DNA of 64,000 nucleotides from the NCBI RefSeq assembly GCF_034702125.1, contig NC_085875.1:51403676-51467675 (forward strand). Reading direction: 5' to 3'. Both the position numbers and the translations under genes were made by a program. This DNA comes from Engraulis encrasicolus (lineage: Eukaryota > Chordata > Actinopteri > Clupeiformes > Engraulidae). The notes under the pieces were generated by a model. The model was not told the DNA's origin, searched no databases, and was given only the letters and a program-made list of their open reading frames with translations. Shown one piece after another: positions 1 to 36,643 of the stretch (positions within the stretch are counted from its first letter, which is position 1; the number at the start of each line of letters is the position of its first letter).

Positions 1-365
1 ACGTGAAGTGATCTAGAGAGGTTTTAAGTCGTCTGGAGAGAGAGGTCTGAGTGTTCTAGAATCCTATAGAGCGCTCTCGGGCGTCTGAAGATTCTAGGAT
101 CCTATAGAGTGCTCTGGGGCGTTTGAAGGTTCTAGAATCCTATAGAGCGCTCTGGGGTGTCTGAAGTGGTCTGGCATCCTGCTGGACGACTGGAGGTTCT
201 AGAATCCTATAGAGCGTTCTGAAGTGGACGCCTGGAGGTTCTGGAATTCTAAAGAGCGTTCTGAAGTGGACGCCTGGAGGTTCTGGAATTCTAAAGAGTG
301 TTCTGAAGTGGACGCCTGGAGGTTCTGTTTGAGTCCAGATGGAATGCTGCTGGACAGGCACCAGG
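1..365. repeat. ~40-42 bp minisatellite
   Basis: About eight tandem units fill the left edge. The first units carry GTTCTAGAATCCTATAGAGC and the last three are cleaner 42-bp units containing GGTTCTGGAATTCTAAAGAG followed by GTGGACGCCTG. Because 42 is a multiple of three the array stays open and would encode a 14-residue repeat on the minus strand, but nothing else supports coding. The array probably continues beyond the window. Confidence 0.85.
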
Positions 366-1340
366 TAAGAGGCAATTGTTTTCCTTTTTTCTCTCTATTT
401 CATGTTTATATTGTTTTCCTATTGGGCCTGTAATAAAGTTTATATAGACAATGTATGAATAATAAGTGTCAAGTCAAGAGGGCTTTTTATTGTCAAATTC
501 TTCTACAGTACTACATACTGTATAACTGACAAATGATTTGAAGTGGTGTCGGTTGTGTGGATTTGCCGATGGTTCTATAATAGTTTTTAGGGTGCTTCTG
601 AGAATGTTTTGAAATGCTCATTCTCAGGACTTACGTATTGTTCTTATGCATCTAGTTCACTGGCCTGTTTTTTGTTTATGTTAGTTTCAAGGTTTTGAAC
701 CGGTTTAGAATGATGAAATCAGTTCCTGAAATGGCTACATAATGGCCACAAAGTTGCCATACTGAATTTAGCCACTTCAGGAACAGAATTATCCATTATA
801 AACCAGTAGGCTAACCATTAAGAAAGACTATACAAAAGAACAACAAAGAATGAAGTTACTGGTACTGGTACTGTTCCTGTTCCGAGCATAATGGCAAAAG
901 TTTCTGTTTTTTTTTGTTTTCGTTCCCTGAAGCAGTCCAAGGCCTTACCTTCAAGTAGTAATTCATTATTGCAAATACATTATACTGTACATAAGATGAT
1001 GACTCTGCACACTCATAAAGAACATAATAGCGTCTCACTGGTGCGGGACCATCAATCCAGGAATGGTAAAATACTGTTTCTATTTGGAACGAACCACTTG
1101 GCAAAAAGAATCGGATTCAAAGCCATGGTTATTATCACCTTTTATTTATAGAAAGTTGTGTTATGTGTCATATTGCCTGGTTCACACCAGACCATACCAC
1201 AAGTGAGATACGGTGTGGTTTACAATTGCCAAGGGCCACTTATTGGCCATATATGTAGCCTACAGCCAATTGTGTCAGTTGTATTCAAACAGTAAGCTTC
1301 CATTTGTCGAGCAATATGCGTCATCACCTTTCCACCCCAT
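366..1340. other. Region upstream of gphb5, no gene seen
   Basis: AT-rich unique-looking sequence. It should hold the gphb5 promoter and perhaps a 5' exon. A short frame at 850-891 starts MKLLVLVLFLF, which looks like a signal-peptide start, but it reaches a stop two codons later and lacks a convincing donor, so I do not call it an exon. Confidence 0.5.
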
Positions 1341-1431
1341 GTGTGTATATGTGTGTGCGTGCATGTGTGTGTGTATAGGCACACTCTCCTGGTGCTAGTG
1401 TGTGTGTGCCTGTGTATGAGTGTGTGTGCAG

Positions 1432-1601
1432 GGCCGCAGGCTGAGGGGCGTGTGAGTGTGAGGGGAGGGGCCTCCATGGTGTATCTGAGGCGCTTCATTG
1501 GCTGTGCCGTGCGGGAGTTCAGCTTCCTGGCCAGGAAACCCGGCTGTGGAGGACTGCACATCACCACCGACGCCTGCTGGGGACGCTGTGAGACATGGGA
1601 G
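1432..1601 (+). CDS. gphb5: gphb5 coding exon, first cystine-knot half
   Basis: Runs from a TG-rich acceptor to donor GAG|GTAATA and ends in phase 0 after ETWE. The start is the least certain boundary; a second AG at 1438-1439 could also serve. An internal ATG at 1476 would give a protein without a signal peptide, which is unlikely for this secreted family. Confidence 0.85.
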
Positions 1602-1899
1602 GTAATACACACACACACACACACACACACAACTACTGACACCTGCTGGGGGCACTGTGAGACATGGGAGAATACACACACTCTCTCTCTCTCTCTTTCT
1701 CTCCACAGAAGCCTGTGCTGGACCCTCCCTATGTGGAGTCGTATCAGCGCGTCTGCACCTATAATGAGTCTCGCCTGGTGACCGTCCGACTCCCCAACTG
1801 CTCTGCTAACGTGGACCCCAACTACACCTACCCTGTGGCACTGCGCTGCGACTGCTCTCTGTGCCATACCAGTACTACAGAGTGCATTACTGCTGTCTA

Positions 1900-1900
<1 letters not shown>
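1432..1900 (+). CDS. gphb5: Glycoprotein hormone beta-5 (thyrostimulin beta subunit), two 3' coding exons
   Basis: Secreted cystine-knot hormone subunit that pairs with GPHA2 to form thyrostimulin, a ligand of the TSH receptor. Two exons (1432-1601 and 1709-1900) join in frame across a 107-nt intron. The product contains FIGCAVREFSFLARKPGCGG, TTDACWGRCETWE, VCTYNESR and YPVALRCDCSLC, closely matching vertebrate GPHB5. All ten cysteines expected of the beta-5 knot are present (four in the first exon, six in the second). There are N-glycosylation sequons at NES and NCS. The stop TAA is at 1898-1900. The 5' end is unresolved: an acceptor at 1430-1431 (tgtgtgtgcag) would need an upstream signal-peptide exon, whereas a continuous frame from an ATG at 1341 reads through the TG repeat into a hydrophobic stretch (LLVLVCVCLCMSVCAG) that could itself be the signal peptide. 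The gene converges on ppp2r5e, its neighbour in human too. Confidence 0.95.
1634..1669 (+). repeat. Partial copy of the gphb5 exon end inside its intron
   Basis: ACTGACACCTGCTGGGGGCA and the following CTGTGAGACATGGGAG repeat the last 36 nt of the preceding exon (1566-1601) with a few substitutions. A (CA)n run separates copy and parent. The copy reads GGGAG|AATACAC at the position of the donor, so the GT is lost and this copy should not splice. Confidence 0.9.
1709..1900 (+). CDS. gphb5: gphb5 terminal coding exon
   Basis: Acceptor CTCTCTTTCTCTCCACAG precedes KPVLDPPYVESYQRVC. Encodes the second half of the cystine knot and the seat-belt cysteines (RCDCSLC, TTEC), ending ECITAV and TAA. Length and end match the family. 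Confidence 0.95.
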
Positions 1901-1941
<41 letters not shown>

Positions 1942-1950
1942 ACGCACACA

Positions 1951-2072
1951 CCCTGTGGCACTATGCTGCGACTGCTCTGTCAAACCAGAACACACACACA
2001 CACACACCGTGGCCTTACGCTGTGACTGCCCTATGTGTCATACCAGCACTACAGAGTGTATTACTGCAGTCT
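1951..2072 (+). repeat. Two partial copies of the gphb5 last exon end
   Basis: 1951-1990 repeats CCTGTGGCACTxTGCTGCGA of the exon. 2009-2072 repeats the stretch from GTGGC through CATACCAGCACTACAGAGTG to ATTACTGC.GTCTA with several substitutions. Both sit downstream of the stop codon, are separated from the exon and each other by (CA)n, and would lie in the 3' UTR. Confidence 0.9.
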
Positions 2073-2115
2073 ACACACACACACACACACACACACGCAC
2101 GCACGCGCTCGCTCT

Positions 2116-2237
<122 letters not shown>

Positions 2238-2506
2238 TTTATATTTAGGCTCTCCACCTGCTAGCATAGCTATACAGCCTACTGTATACAGGGGAATAGT
2301 AAATATACTGTATGTAGGCCTATTTTGTTCAATACTGTATGATTTTATGACCTTGTGTTTGGTTTAATATTTGGCTATCATTTTATTACCTATATTTTGT
2401 TACTTTCTTATTGTAGCTTACTTCATGTTTTACATTAGTCTAAAATCAATTCTTACCTGCCAGTTAACATTTACCTGTCTGGTATTATTATGCAATGTAA
2501 TAGCCT

Positions 2507-2587
2507 ACATATACAGTAGGTCCACAGCATAAACAATGTAATCCTACATATAGACTCCACAGCATAAACAATGTAATCCTACATATC
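2507..2587. repeat. ~40-bp tandem duplication
   Basis: Two adjacent units share CCACAGCATAAACAATGTAA followed by TCCTACATAT. Confidence 0.85.
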
Positions 2588-2766
2588 ATCACTGTCATGC
2601 AGAAACTGTGCCCACTTTCCATTGTTTTTTGTTTTAAAACTATATCTCTTTAATTTATAAATCTCTATTTCCAAAATAATCAATCATTTCAACATTAAAC
2701 TTGGTTATCAAATAATTTATCATACACATATGGATACTGACTAGAACTGATCTATATTTTATAATG

Positions 2767-2772
2767 AATAAA
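2767..2772 (+). terminator. Candidate gphb5 polyadenylation signal
   Basis: First clear AATAAA downstream of the gphb5 stop on the + strand, about 870 nt away. The position fits a 3' UTR containing the exon copies and the CA array, but no transcript evidence is available. Confidence 0.3.
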
Positions 2773-2789
2773 CATGGCTGAAGTGTACA

Positions 2790-3680
2790 GTAGGTTGCAG
2801 AGGCGTTCCTACAAACACCCGAGGAGCATTATTAATGCTGGGCCCCTCACACATACAAGCCATTTTCGTGCTATGTCCTGCTTGACCCAGTCCACTGTCT
2901 GTAGCCTATTGAAGATGGACCATACTGTAGAGGTAGAAAATAACACTAGAGAGGACCCCGCCCCCCTTTTTACAGCAATCTGTATCAGCCATTATCTGTA
3001 GATAGATCAGAGAAATGGAAATTAACGGAGAACAAGGCTCACCTCTGTCAAAAATGGCTTAATCATGTGAAAATGTCCATCAACACACTATACAAGGACA
3101 ATAGTTGAAGTGTGTTGCTAGCTATGTTCATAAAAGGTATTATTTGCTTTTTAAATGTATTTTATCGACTCATGATTTAAGTAGATATTTAGCCTGACAT
3201 TTCAAATCTGGTCTTTGATGAATGTGCTACTTCATATTCACACGGTTTTAGTCAAAAAATTGACAGGGGTGGGCGTGTTCTCCATTGACTTGCATTGCCT
3301 GAAGGTACCTACACTACCTACGGAAGTTGGGAAGCTCCAGCTGCCATTTTCTAGTGCTGTCGCAAATTGCTGTGTCCTCTCTAGTGTTATTTTCTACCTC
3401 TATGAGATAGACCCAATGGGCAGCCCTGTCGAAACTGAGCCAGTCCCTAAGTAAAAACAAACAAGAGTAGGCCTACCTGGTGACTTTTGCCCCACTGGGA
3501 AAATTCCCTGTATGCCAGATTACCAGTTCAGTCCAGTTGATCTATTTCCAGAAGTGCACAAAATTAATACTGTGTCCCCTTGTACGAGGAGGTAGCCTAT
3601 AAATGTGATACAGCATGCTTGGGGTAATTGCCTTGTTGAATCAACCACTAATAGTAAATAATTGTCTTGTTGAAACGGCC
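2790..3680. other. Intergenic, nothing recognised
   Basis: AT-rich sequence between gphb5 and the Tc1-like remnant. Short open frames here look like chance. Confidence 0.5.
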
Positions 3681-3689
3681 ACTTCAAAG

Positions 3690-3935
3690 CCATTTCCTCC
3701 AGAGTAGGGCAGCATAACTTCTTCCACCCTGACGTAGGCTACTCAAACTGATCCATGGTCTCTGGCATGTGATGAACAGGACCAACACCATAGTGCGAAA
3801 AACACCCCCATATCATGATGCTTGCACAATCATGCCTGGCAAGCTGCCTGAACGCCTTAGACCCAAATAGAACAATTGTATCTGATGGTAGTGCAAGTAT
3901 TATGATGGGGATGGTTTTTTTTTTTAGCATATATA
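3690..3935 (-). mobile_element. Tc1-like transposase remnant
   Basis: The minus strand encodes SIMIWGCFSHYGVGPVHHM followed by MDQFE, the catalytic-core region typical of Tc1-family transposases (the IMVWGCFS.xGxGP signature). Only about 60 codons remain open and no terminal repeats are visible, so this is a dead fragment. Confidence 0.75.
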
Positions 3936-4426
3936 AGAATCATGGATCAGTTTGAGTACATCATATTGGATGTTTTGACAAGACATGTTACGTTATGAAT
4001 TGCATTTTGTCACTTTCTGTGAAATATTACAGAACTTAATCTTGCGTTGACATAGAATACACAGTGAATGTGCAATGTCCCCAAAGTATTTGGGCACATT
4101 AAAGTACAAGTTTAAAGTACAAGAAGATTTTTGATGTTTACTCACCTTTGTAGACACTGTTATTGTTTTGAGCATAACTGTAGGCCTACACATTCAGCCT
4201 CTACTGGGCACAAATATGTTGTCATTATATTTTACACAATTTGTTTACCATGATACATCTAAGTTCAGAAAATGAAGAGATAAGACGATCAACGCTATGA
4301 ACAGTGTGTTAAATGAAACTACCTACAGTATATCAGACGAAAAGAATCCAAATGATCTTTCTTGAACCCAAATAACACAAGGTGCTAAAACAGGATTAAC
4401 TGTATGCTACTGAGATACACGTCATA

Positions 4427-4690
4427 CCAGTGGTGTAGTCTACGTAGAACGCAGGTATACGGAGTATACCCACTTCTAAATTTTAGGGGCTTCAGTATAC
4501 CCACTTAAAACTGATTGATCCATTATTTAGAATAGCACAGATACATACAGTATACCCACTTCAAAAAATGTTTGAATATACAGTAAAGTAGTTCATACAC
4601 CGCGCTCTTCCGTGTGGTGCGTCTCCAGTTGAATAACTTTGAAGGTGAAAAAGTGGATCGCACTATATACAGTATACCCACTTCAAAAGA
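4427..4690. mobile_element. Degenerate MITE with tatacccact repeats
   Basis: Starts CCAGTGGTGTAGTCTACGTA and carries four copies of AGTATACCCACTT. This resembles a common fish non-autonomous DNA element. The 3' end is unclear. Confidence 0.5.
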
Positions 4691-4879
4691 GTCATACCCA
4701 AGTTGATGCTAAAATTGTTTCTAGCCATGGCCAAGTTTTACCTTTTTGGCTGGTTGGCAGGTGCCAATGTCAAGCCCTGGCACACGCACGCGCACACACA
4801 TGCATACCCTACAGGCAGCAGAAATGAATCCAAGCCTTACAGCCATCTTTATCACAAAACAGGTTTAATTTAATATCTC

Positions 4880-4885
4880 TTTATT
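4880..4885 (-). terminator. Candidate ppp2r5e polyadenylation signal
   Basis: AATAAA on the minus strand about 2.77 kb downstream of the ppp2r5e stop, within an AT-rich patch that ends a long GC-richer stretch. A multi-kilobase 3' UTR would be normal for this gene, but the site is inferred. Confidence 0.35.
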
Positions 4886-4981
4886 TTTTAAAATAATTAA
4901 ACATTTGTATTTTTTCCAACCCTTTAGTCATGTTGTGTTGTGTTGTGTGGTGTGGTGTGGTGGGCTGCTTCTCCTGCTGCT

Positions 4982-5330
4982 GCTGGGGACAGTTCTGTTC
5001 GGTAGCCGAGTGGCTCTGCGGCGCTGCAGTGAGAAGGGAGATGAGGAGACTTCACCCCTCCTCAACAAGGCCCCTCTCCTCCTCTTCCCCTCATCCCAAC
5101 CCAACCCAACCCGCCTCGCACCCCTCCCTCCTGCTGGGGGACAGTTCTGTTCGATAGCAGAATGGCTCTGCAGCGCTGCAGTGAGCAGGGAGATGAGGCA
5201 ATTTCACCCCCCCCCGCCAAATGACGCCCACAACCCAGTCAGTCCTCCAACACCTATCCCAGAAGGCCCCTCTCTTCCTCCTCTCCTCTTCCCCCCACCC
5301 CATCCCGCCCCGCACCCCTCCCCGCAACCC
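4982..5330. repeat. ~150-bp imperfect tandem duplication
   Basis: Both units begin GGGGACAGTTCTGTTCG, continue with AATGGCTCTGC.GCGCTGCAGTGAG-type sequence and end in C-rich AACCC/CACCCC tails. The second unit has gained extra C-rich sequence. Confidence 0.85.
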
Positions 5331-5523
5331 TAATGCTGCTGTCTGTCAACTAAACAAAACTACTCCTCTACAGGAACTTCATCCAAAATGAAAAATTAAA
5401 AATAAAAAAGAAACAAAAAAGAAACGAAAGGAGACGCCTGGACAGGAAGAGTTGTATTCTCATACAGCTGGAGGGCTGTGTGTGTGTATCGTGTGTGTTT
5501 GTGTCTAACGTGTGTGTGTGTGT

Positions 5524-5566
<43 letters not shown>

Positions 5567-6327
5567 CTCGGTTGCGCCATTGGCCTCCCACAGCTGGAGG
5601 GGAGTTTGTGTGTGTGTGTGTGTGGCATCATTATCTGGCAGAGTGCTGTGGAGAACGCACGTGCACACACACACACACACACATGCGCACACACACACAC
5701 ACCTTTACAAGACACTACAGAGAAATGTACTGCAGTACAATAAACAAGTGCCTAACACAGTCAGCAACACACACTGAAAAACACACGGCGTGGTTGTGAG
5801 CGTGAATATGTGTGCGTGTGTGTGTGTGTGTCTGTGTGTGTGTGAGAGAGAGAGAGTCTTGGCGCCTCCATGTCTTCTTCCGGCATGCTGTTGCCATGAC
5901 CACGATATAGGATGGCTCTTTCTGATTGGCCAAACAAAACACAAGACCTCAGCCAATCAAAATCCAAAACAGAGGCCAGCCTCAGCCAGCCAATCAAATT
6001 ATGCCGTCTGGTCTACACGAGGGCCAGCTGAAGAGAAGCGAAGGGAAATGAAATAAAACATAATAATAATAATAACAACATAACGCAACGCTACGCTGAG
6101 AGAGAGAGAGAGAGAGAGAGTGTGTGTGTGTGTGTGTGTTTGTGTGTGTGTGTTCCCATGAGTTGGGCTTCTATGGTTTCTGCCGGTTAGAATACTAGCG
6201 GGGCATCTGATGAGGTCATTCATGTCCAGTGAAATCAGCAGACCTTCACAATGTGTCCACACGGTGGAGCCGTGGAGTGGCAGCAGAACGGGCTCTGCAG
6301 AGATACACCCCCCTCCCCCTCCCCCAA

Positions 6328-6358
<31 letters not shown>

Positions 6359-7530
6359 TGCACGCACACACGCAGCCTTACTCAGCGCCATACATATACA
6401 GGCTGCAACATACACACAGTGTACACACACACGCGCGCATGTCCCGTCGGGCCCAGGGCATCAGTGAAGGGGAGTGGGGGTAGTGGGCGGGGGGGGAGTC
6501 CAGGGGAGTAGACGAGGGGGCGGGTGTAGGGTCTGTCTTCTCTTCTCTTTCATTGGTTGATTTCTGATTTTCCCCTCCCCCTAAAAGCAGCTCCACTGGG
6601 ATGCCATTGGCTGACAGTCTCCTCCTTCTGCCTCCACCTTCCTCCTCTCCTCTCCGCATCTTTTCTGGTCTCTTCTCTCCTTTCCTCTCCTCCTCCTCCT
6701 CTCTTCTTTCCTGCTGTCCTCTCCATCGTCTGGGCTTGTAGCAGTTGGTTGTCTTCTCTGCGGGATGTGGGAGACTAATGATGATGAGGATGATGAGGAT
6801 GATGATGTTGGATATTTACAGTGCTGCTCACGAGGCCGCCCGCTGCATCTATAGGAGGAAGTGACCTCGCACGGACAGGAAGTGCACCAGCCGCTCTCCA
6901 ACCGGAAGCCCCGCGCACACACAGGAATTTCCTTCTGAACAAGGGGGAGGGGCTACAGCTGGACCGGCCAAGCAGGCGACATTCCGCCCGCACGGACGAC
7001 ATTCTAGAACCCTCACAACACTCTAGAACCTCAGGTGTGTGTGTGGCGTGTGGTGTGTACCACTGCTCGTAGCCCCCAGAGCCGTATCGCTTCACTATCT
7101 CGCTTCACTATCCAACCCATTAGCTTCGTTTAAACTGTAACCCCAACATTCATACAAATAGCCTACACCCCAACCCCAACTCTAACATCTAACATCTAAC
7201 CCCCGTTATCCACGATCGTCCGCAGATCGTTAAAAGGCCTAAGGTTATAGTTCTAGCTCGAGGCCTCAGCCTACATCGCAACCCTAACCCTAATCGTGGG
7301 CAACGGTTCTGGTCATGGCTTTGGTTCTAAGTAGTTTCTGGTGAAGAGAGTGTTCTGGTTTTGGTTCCAACTAGGTTCTGGTTGAGTTAGTGCCCTGGGC
7401 GCCTAGTTAGTGCCCTGGGCGCCAATGGCAGCTGAGGTTTCTGAGGTTCGTCCGTGCGGCGGGTTGGTGGCTGGTCACGTGGGATTGGGTGTCAATGAGG
7501 GGGAGGGGGCCGTCATGGTGGGGTGGTGAT

Positions 7531-7584
7531 GGCGCGCCGTTAAGTTGGGGTGATGCATTCGCTACGCAGGCCTCTTTTCTTGTC
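7531..7584 (-). repeat. Copy of the ppp2r5e terminal exon end
   Basis: Matches 7644-7697 (offset about 113 nt) with several substitutions, including the stop-codon region, GGCGCGYCGTTAAGT and TCGCTACGCAGGCCTCT. The copy lies just downstream of the real stop in transcript order, so it would be in the 3' UTR. Confidence 0.9.
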
Positions 7585-7652
7585 ATGTCATGGGGGGATG
7601 GAGACGGGGAGGGGGATGACGACGGGCGGGAGAGGGGCGTGTTGGCGCGTCG

Positions 7653-33066
<25,414 letters not shown>

Positions 33067-33180
33067 CGCCCTGGAGACGGGGGTGAGAAGATGGGGGGAG
33101 GGGAGGGGAGAGGATATTAGATTAGATTTTTTTTTATTGTCCCATAGGGATATTTGTTTCCACATCAGACAGGTACATTC

Positions 33181-33550
33181 TAGGGATGCACCGATACCAC
33201 TTTTTTGAAAACCGATACAAGTACGAGTACATTAATGTGTATACTTGCCGATACAGAGTACCGATAACGATACCTTTTACCACCAAAATACAATGAAAAT
33301 AAATGCATGGCTTTGTTTTTTTCCACCCGTGATATTTTTATTGTCCATTTCCATGTAGATTTAAATGTTAGTAAATGTATGAGGTGGCACTTTTTTCCAT
33401 GCTGCTTTCAAGTCCACGGAACGTCACAAGATTTTGCATTGTTTTGTGTAATAGCAGTATCGGTGCCTGGTAAGCTTATCGGCAAGTGCTTGACGAGTAC
33501 GAGTACGAGTACGAGTACGAGTACAATGAGCAGTATTGGGTGCATCCCTA
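33181..33550. mobile_element. 370-bp hAT-like MITE
   Basis: Ends TAGGGATGCACCGATAC / GTATTGGGTGCATCCCTA; flanks GTACATTC and GTAAATTC form an 8-bp TSD with one mismatch. Contains a (GAGTAC)5 run. Confidence 0.92.
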
Positions 33551-33619
33551 GTAAATTCCATAAGGTTCAGCATTAGTCAGACTTGTTGTGATTCACATCT
33601 CATATACAATACAAACACC

Positions 33620-34250
33620 TAAGGAGAGGAGAGGAGGAGAGGAGGAAAGGAGATGAGAAGAGGAGATGAGAAGAGGAGAGGAGGAGAGGAGAGGAGAAGA
33701 GGAGATGAGAAGAGGAGATGAGAAGAGGAGAGAGGAGAGAGAAGAGAAGGAGGGAGAAGAGAAGGAGGGAGAAGAGAAGAGAAGAGAAGAGAAGAGAAGA
33801 GAAGAGAAGAGAAGAGAAGAGAAGAGAAGAGAAGAGAAGCTGGGGGATGAGAGGAGTGGAGAGCTGAGGAGAGAACAGATGGAGAAGAGAGAAGGGAAGA
33901 GGGGAGGCGAGGAAATAAGGGGTGAGGTGAGGAGGAAAGGAGGAGGGGAGAGGAGATGGAGAAGAGAAGAGAAGAGAAGAGAAGAGAAGAGAAGAGAAGA
34001 GAAGAGAAGAGAAGAGAAGAGAAGAGAAGAGAAGAGAAGAGAAGGAGGGTAGAGGAGATGGATAGCAGAGGTGAGATGAAAGGAGGAACAAGGGAGAGAA
34101 CAGGAGGAAGAGAGAGATTAAAAAAAGATTGAGAGTTCAGATGAAGAGGGGACAGAATGGTGAGATGATGCAGGATGAGTGGAGAGAGGGATGAAGAGAG
34201 AGAGAGAAAGAGAGAGAGATGTCAGTGTTATAGTGCAGGTGAGGAGAGAG
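33620..34250. repeat. Purine-rich (GAGAA)n/(GGAGA)n satellite
   Basis: Almost wholly GA/GGA on the + strand, with two pure AGAAG blocks (33770-33839, 33960-34043). Strong strand asymmetry. Confidence 0.95.
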
Positions 34251-34567
34251 GTGTGTTGGATTGTTTAATTACAGTTGTGTGACTCCAGAGAGACGTTCAG
34301 AGACACTCAGGTTTACTGCAGAGCTCTTAGCCACCCAGGTCAATGACGTTTTAGCACACCTCAGGGTGGTGCAACCACGGCTTATGACACGATTGTAGGG
34401 ATTAAATCGTTTTTTTGCATGTTTTAGTGGATTATCTAAGAAGTAAGCTACACTCATTGTAGTACATTAATTACCAAGTACTAATTAATTTATGGGCATT
34501 ATCTGCGGTTGTACCTGACATCTGAGCCCCACCAAAAAAGAAATACACAAAATATGATGCAACCCTC

Positions 34568-34680
34568 CCTAGTCAAGGTGGTAGGTGACTGTTGAGAAGG
34601 TGGCCACCTTAACTGATGGAGATGGACACACACACCTGGAGTGATGGACACACACACCTGGAGTTTGTCAATCAAAGGCA
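34568..34680 (-). repeat. Short segments repeated at 37.0-37.2 kb
   Basis: CTAGTCAAGGTGGTAGGTG and CACACACACCTGGAGTTTGTC both recur at 37020-37190. On the minus strand the second reads GACAAACTCCAG|GTGTGTG, like an exon end with a donor. Here the donor-like piece is itself tandemly duplicated. Confidence 0.75.
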
Positions 34681-34720
34681 ATCATCAAAATGTACACAAA
34701 AGATACCAGATCATCCAAAG

Positions 34721-36643
34721 TAGGGCTGGGCGATTCACCCTGAAAAAAAAATCTAGATTTTTTCATTAACAAACTCGATTCACGATTCACGATTCGATTC
34801 AATACCCCCCCCCCAAAAAAAATAAAAAATTGAGCTCTCTAGGCCCCTACGTGGTTGTGTGTTTGTGTGTGTGTGTGTGAGAGAGAGACAGAGAGACAGA
34901 GAGAGAGAGAAGTAGGCTCTGTTTGTGTGGCGGTGCCTCTGGTATGTGTGATTGAAGTCTACTCGGACTGGACCAGTTTATATGGACATGAGGTAGCCTA
35001 TAGCAGGGGTTTTCAAAGTGGGGCCTGGGGACGCCTGGGGGGCAGTGAGAGGATGCCAGGGGGGCCGTGGCAGATTGGCAGGGAAAATATAGTTTTATAA
35101 TAGCCAAAATAAACCAAAAATAGGCTTAAATCCCAGTGGAATAATTGTGTTCTTTATAATATTTATGTATTGTGCTTTCTGTAGTACCTAAATGGTCTTA
35201 GGAATACACAAACTTTATCAAGGTGTGAAACTGGGTGCAGAGAAAAAAATAGTGTTATGTCCCATGTCAGGGGGGCTTGGCTGGAATCTACCTGTATGTG
35301 GAGGGCTCATAGTAAAGTTTGGGAACTCCAGGCCAAAATAGCCTAATGTAATTTTATCTCAGAACATTGCTAATAGAAATGACCAATTGGGATTACATTG
35401 AAACATCTCAGAGAAAGAACAAAAAATGTGAGGGGTAAACCCTAAGACACTGTTGAGATTTGTCGTCACGTGCCATCCATCCCCACAATATATTAATGAT
35501 GCATTATAGTGCAGATGTATGGAGGCTCTTGTCCCAGATGAACAAATTTAGCAATTGCCTGCTGGTTTCCCATCAGAGCCCATAGTAATGCGTCTAAATA
35601 CATGTCGATGCATCTGAACATTGCTGCGTTAACACAGAGAAAACATTTTGGAGCAACACCCTAAAACGCTTACTTCAAGACGGTAACGTTTGCAAGCCTG
35701 AGTAGATATCGCGTTTCATGCATTTAATCAGACATCAGCGCATTCGCATTCTCCGGACTGCTTAACAGGTGGTAAAACTCTCGGCGAAGTTTACCGATAT
35801 CGCCGCTATCTTTACTGACATGTCGCGTTCAGACGCGGTTATTATTACTTTACCACAAGTCTCCTAACTAGTCCCGTCCGAGTAGGGCTTTAGAGAGAGG
35901 GGGAGAGAGAGCGCGCGAGAGACCGATTGCTCCGGGTGTTTGGGTGTGTGTGTGTGAGCGAGAGAGGGAGGGAGAGAGATTCCTTTCAACTCACATGTTG
36001 GTTAGGATTATACAGACGAGGAAGCAGTGCATCCAAAACTTTAAGCATATGTTGAAAAACTCCCTTCTCTGCCGAATAAATTGGAAGCATATCGTTGTAG
36101 GTAGTTCTAGGCTAATTGCATCCGTGACTGCTTTCCACCTTGCTCCACTCTTGTGGTAGGGGTGGAGTAGTTTGTTTAGCATTTTCTACGCGAGATGTTT
36201 TCGTTTCAAATATTCAAACATGCCTGTAGTCCGGCTGCTAGACGTACAGCTTACGTTATGACATTGACATTATCATTCACAATTTACAAAGTGGTAGGTT
36301 GTTTGGTATTCATCATTGGCAAAACGATAGGAGGTAGTGTCACCTATTTTTGAACAGGAGCCCGTATTCCTCGTCCGTTTCACTATATTTCTGTCAAACC
36401 ATTTCACTCACCACGTTTGTTTGTGCATGTAATGGGGGAGGAGACACAGAGAATGCACTAGGTAGACAGCCTACGCCTACGTCCTCGCCAAGTGGTGAAC
36501 GTAATGCAATGTTCTGTGCGCTTGGATACATAAAATGACAGATAATTAAAAAAAAAAATCGTATAACGCGATTTCTCAAAAAACAAATCGATTTGACTTT
36601 CAAACTCGATTTTAAAATCACATCGATTTTTTGCCCAGGCCTA
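34721..36643. mobile_element. 1.92-kb hAT-like element with exact 8-bp TSD
   Basis: Ends TAGGGCTGGGCGATTCA and ATCGATTTTTTGCCCAGGCCTA; ATCCAAAG on both sides (34713-34720, 36644-36651). The interior holds another element-like segment (about 35003-35335, GGGGTTTTCAAAGTGGGG ... GTTTGGGAACTCC). Confidence 0.92.

Larger units (their letters stand above)
4886..7652 (-). other. Probable ppp2r5e 3' UTR / gene-end region
   Basis: No coding exon found. It holds an imperfect duplication (4982-5330), TG/CA tracts (5505-5562, 5667-5700, 5813-5843), GA and CT-rich runs, a (GAT)-rich patch near 6780 and two half telomere-like units (CCCTAACCCTAA near 7281). Close to the stop codon lies a copy of the terminal exon (7531-7584). 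3' UTR status is inferred only from position. Confidence 0.45.

Noticed and set aside
140..361. Repeat protein encoded by the 42-bp minisatellite
   Set aside because: Open only because 42 is divisible by three; no start context, splice site or known family.
850..891. Signal-peptide exon of gphb5 (MKLLVLVLFLF)
   Set aside because: Stops after 13 codons and lacks a convincing donor to reach the 1432 exon in phase.
7281..7296. Interstitial telomere
   Set aside because: Only two CCCTAA units, too short to mean anything.
33666..34091. Arg-Glu-rich and Ser-Leu-Phe-rich frames longer than 120 codons
   Set aside because: Low-complexity purine satellite read in frame; no domain.
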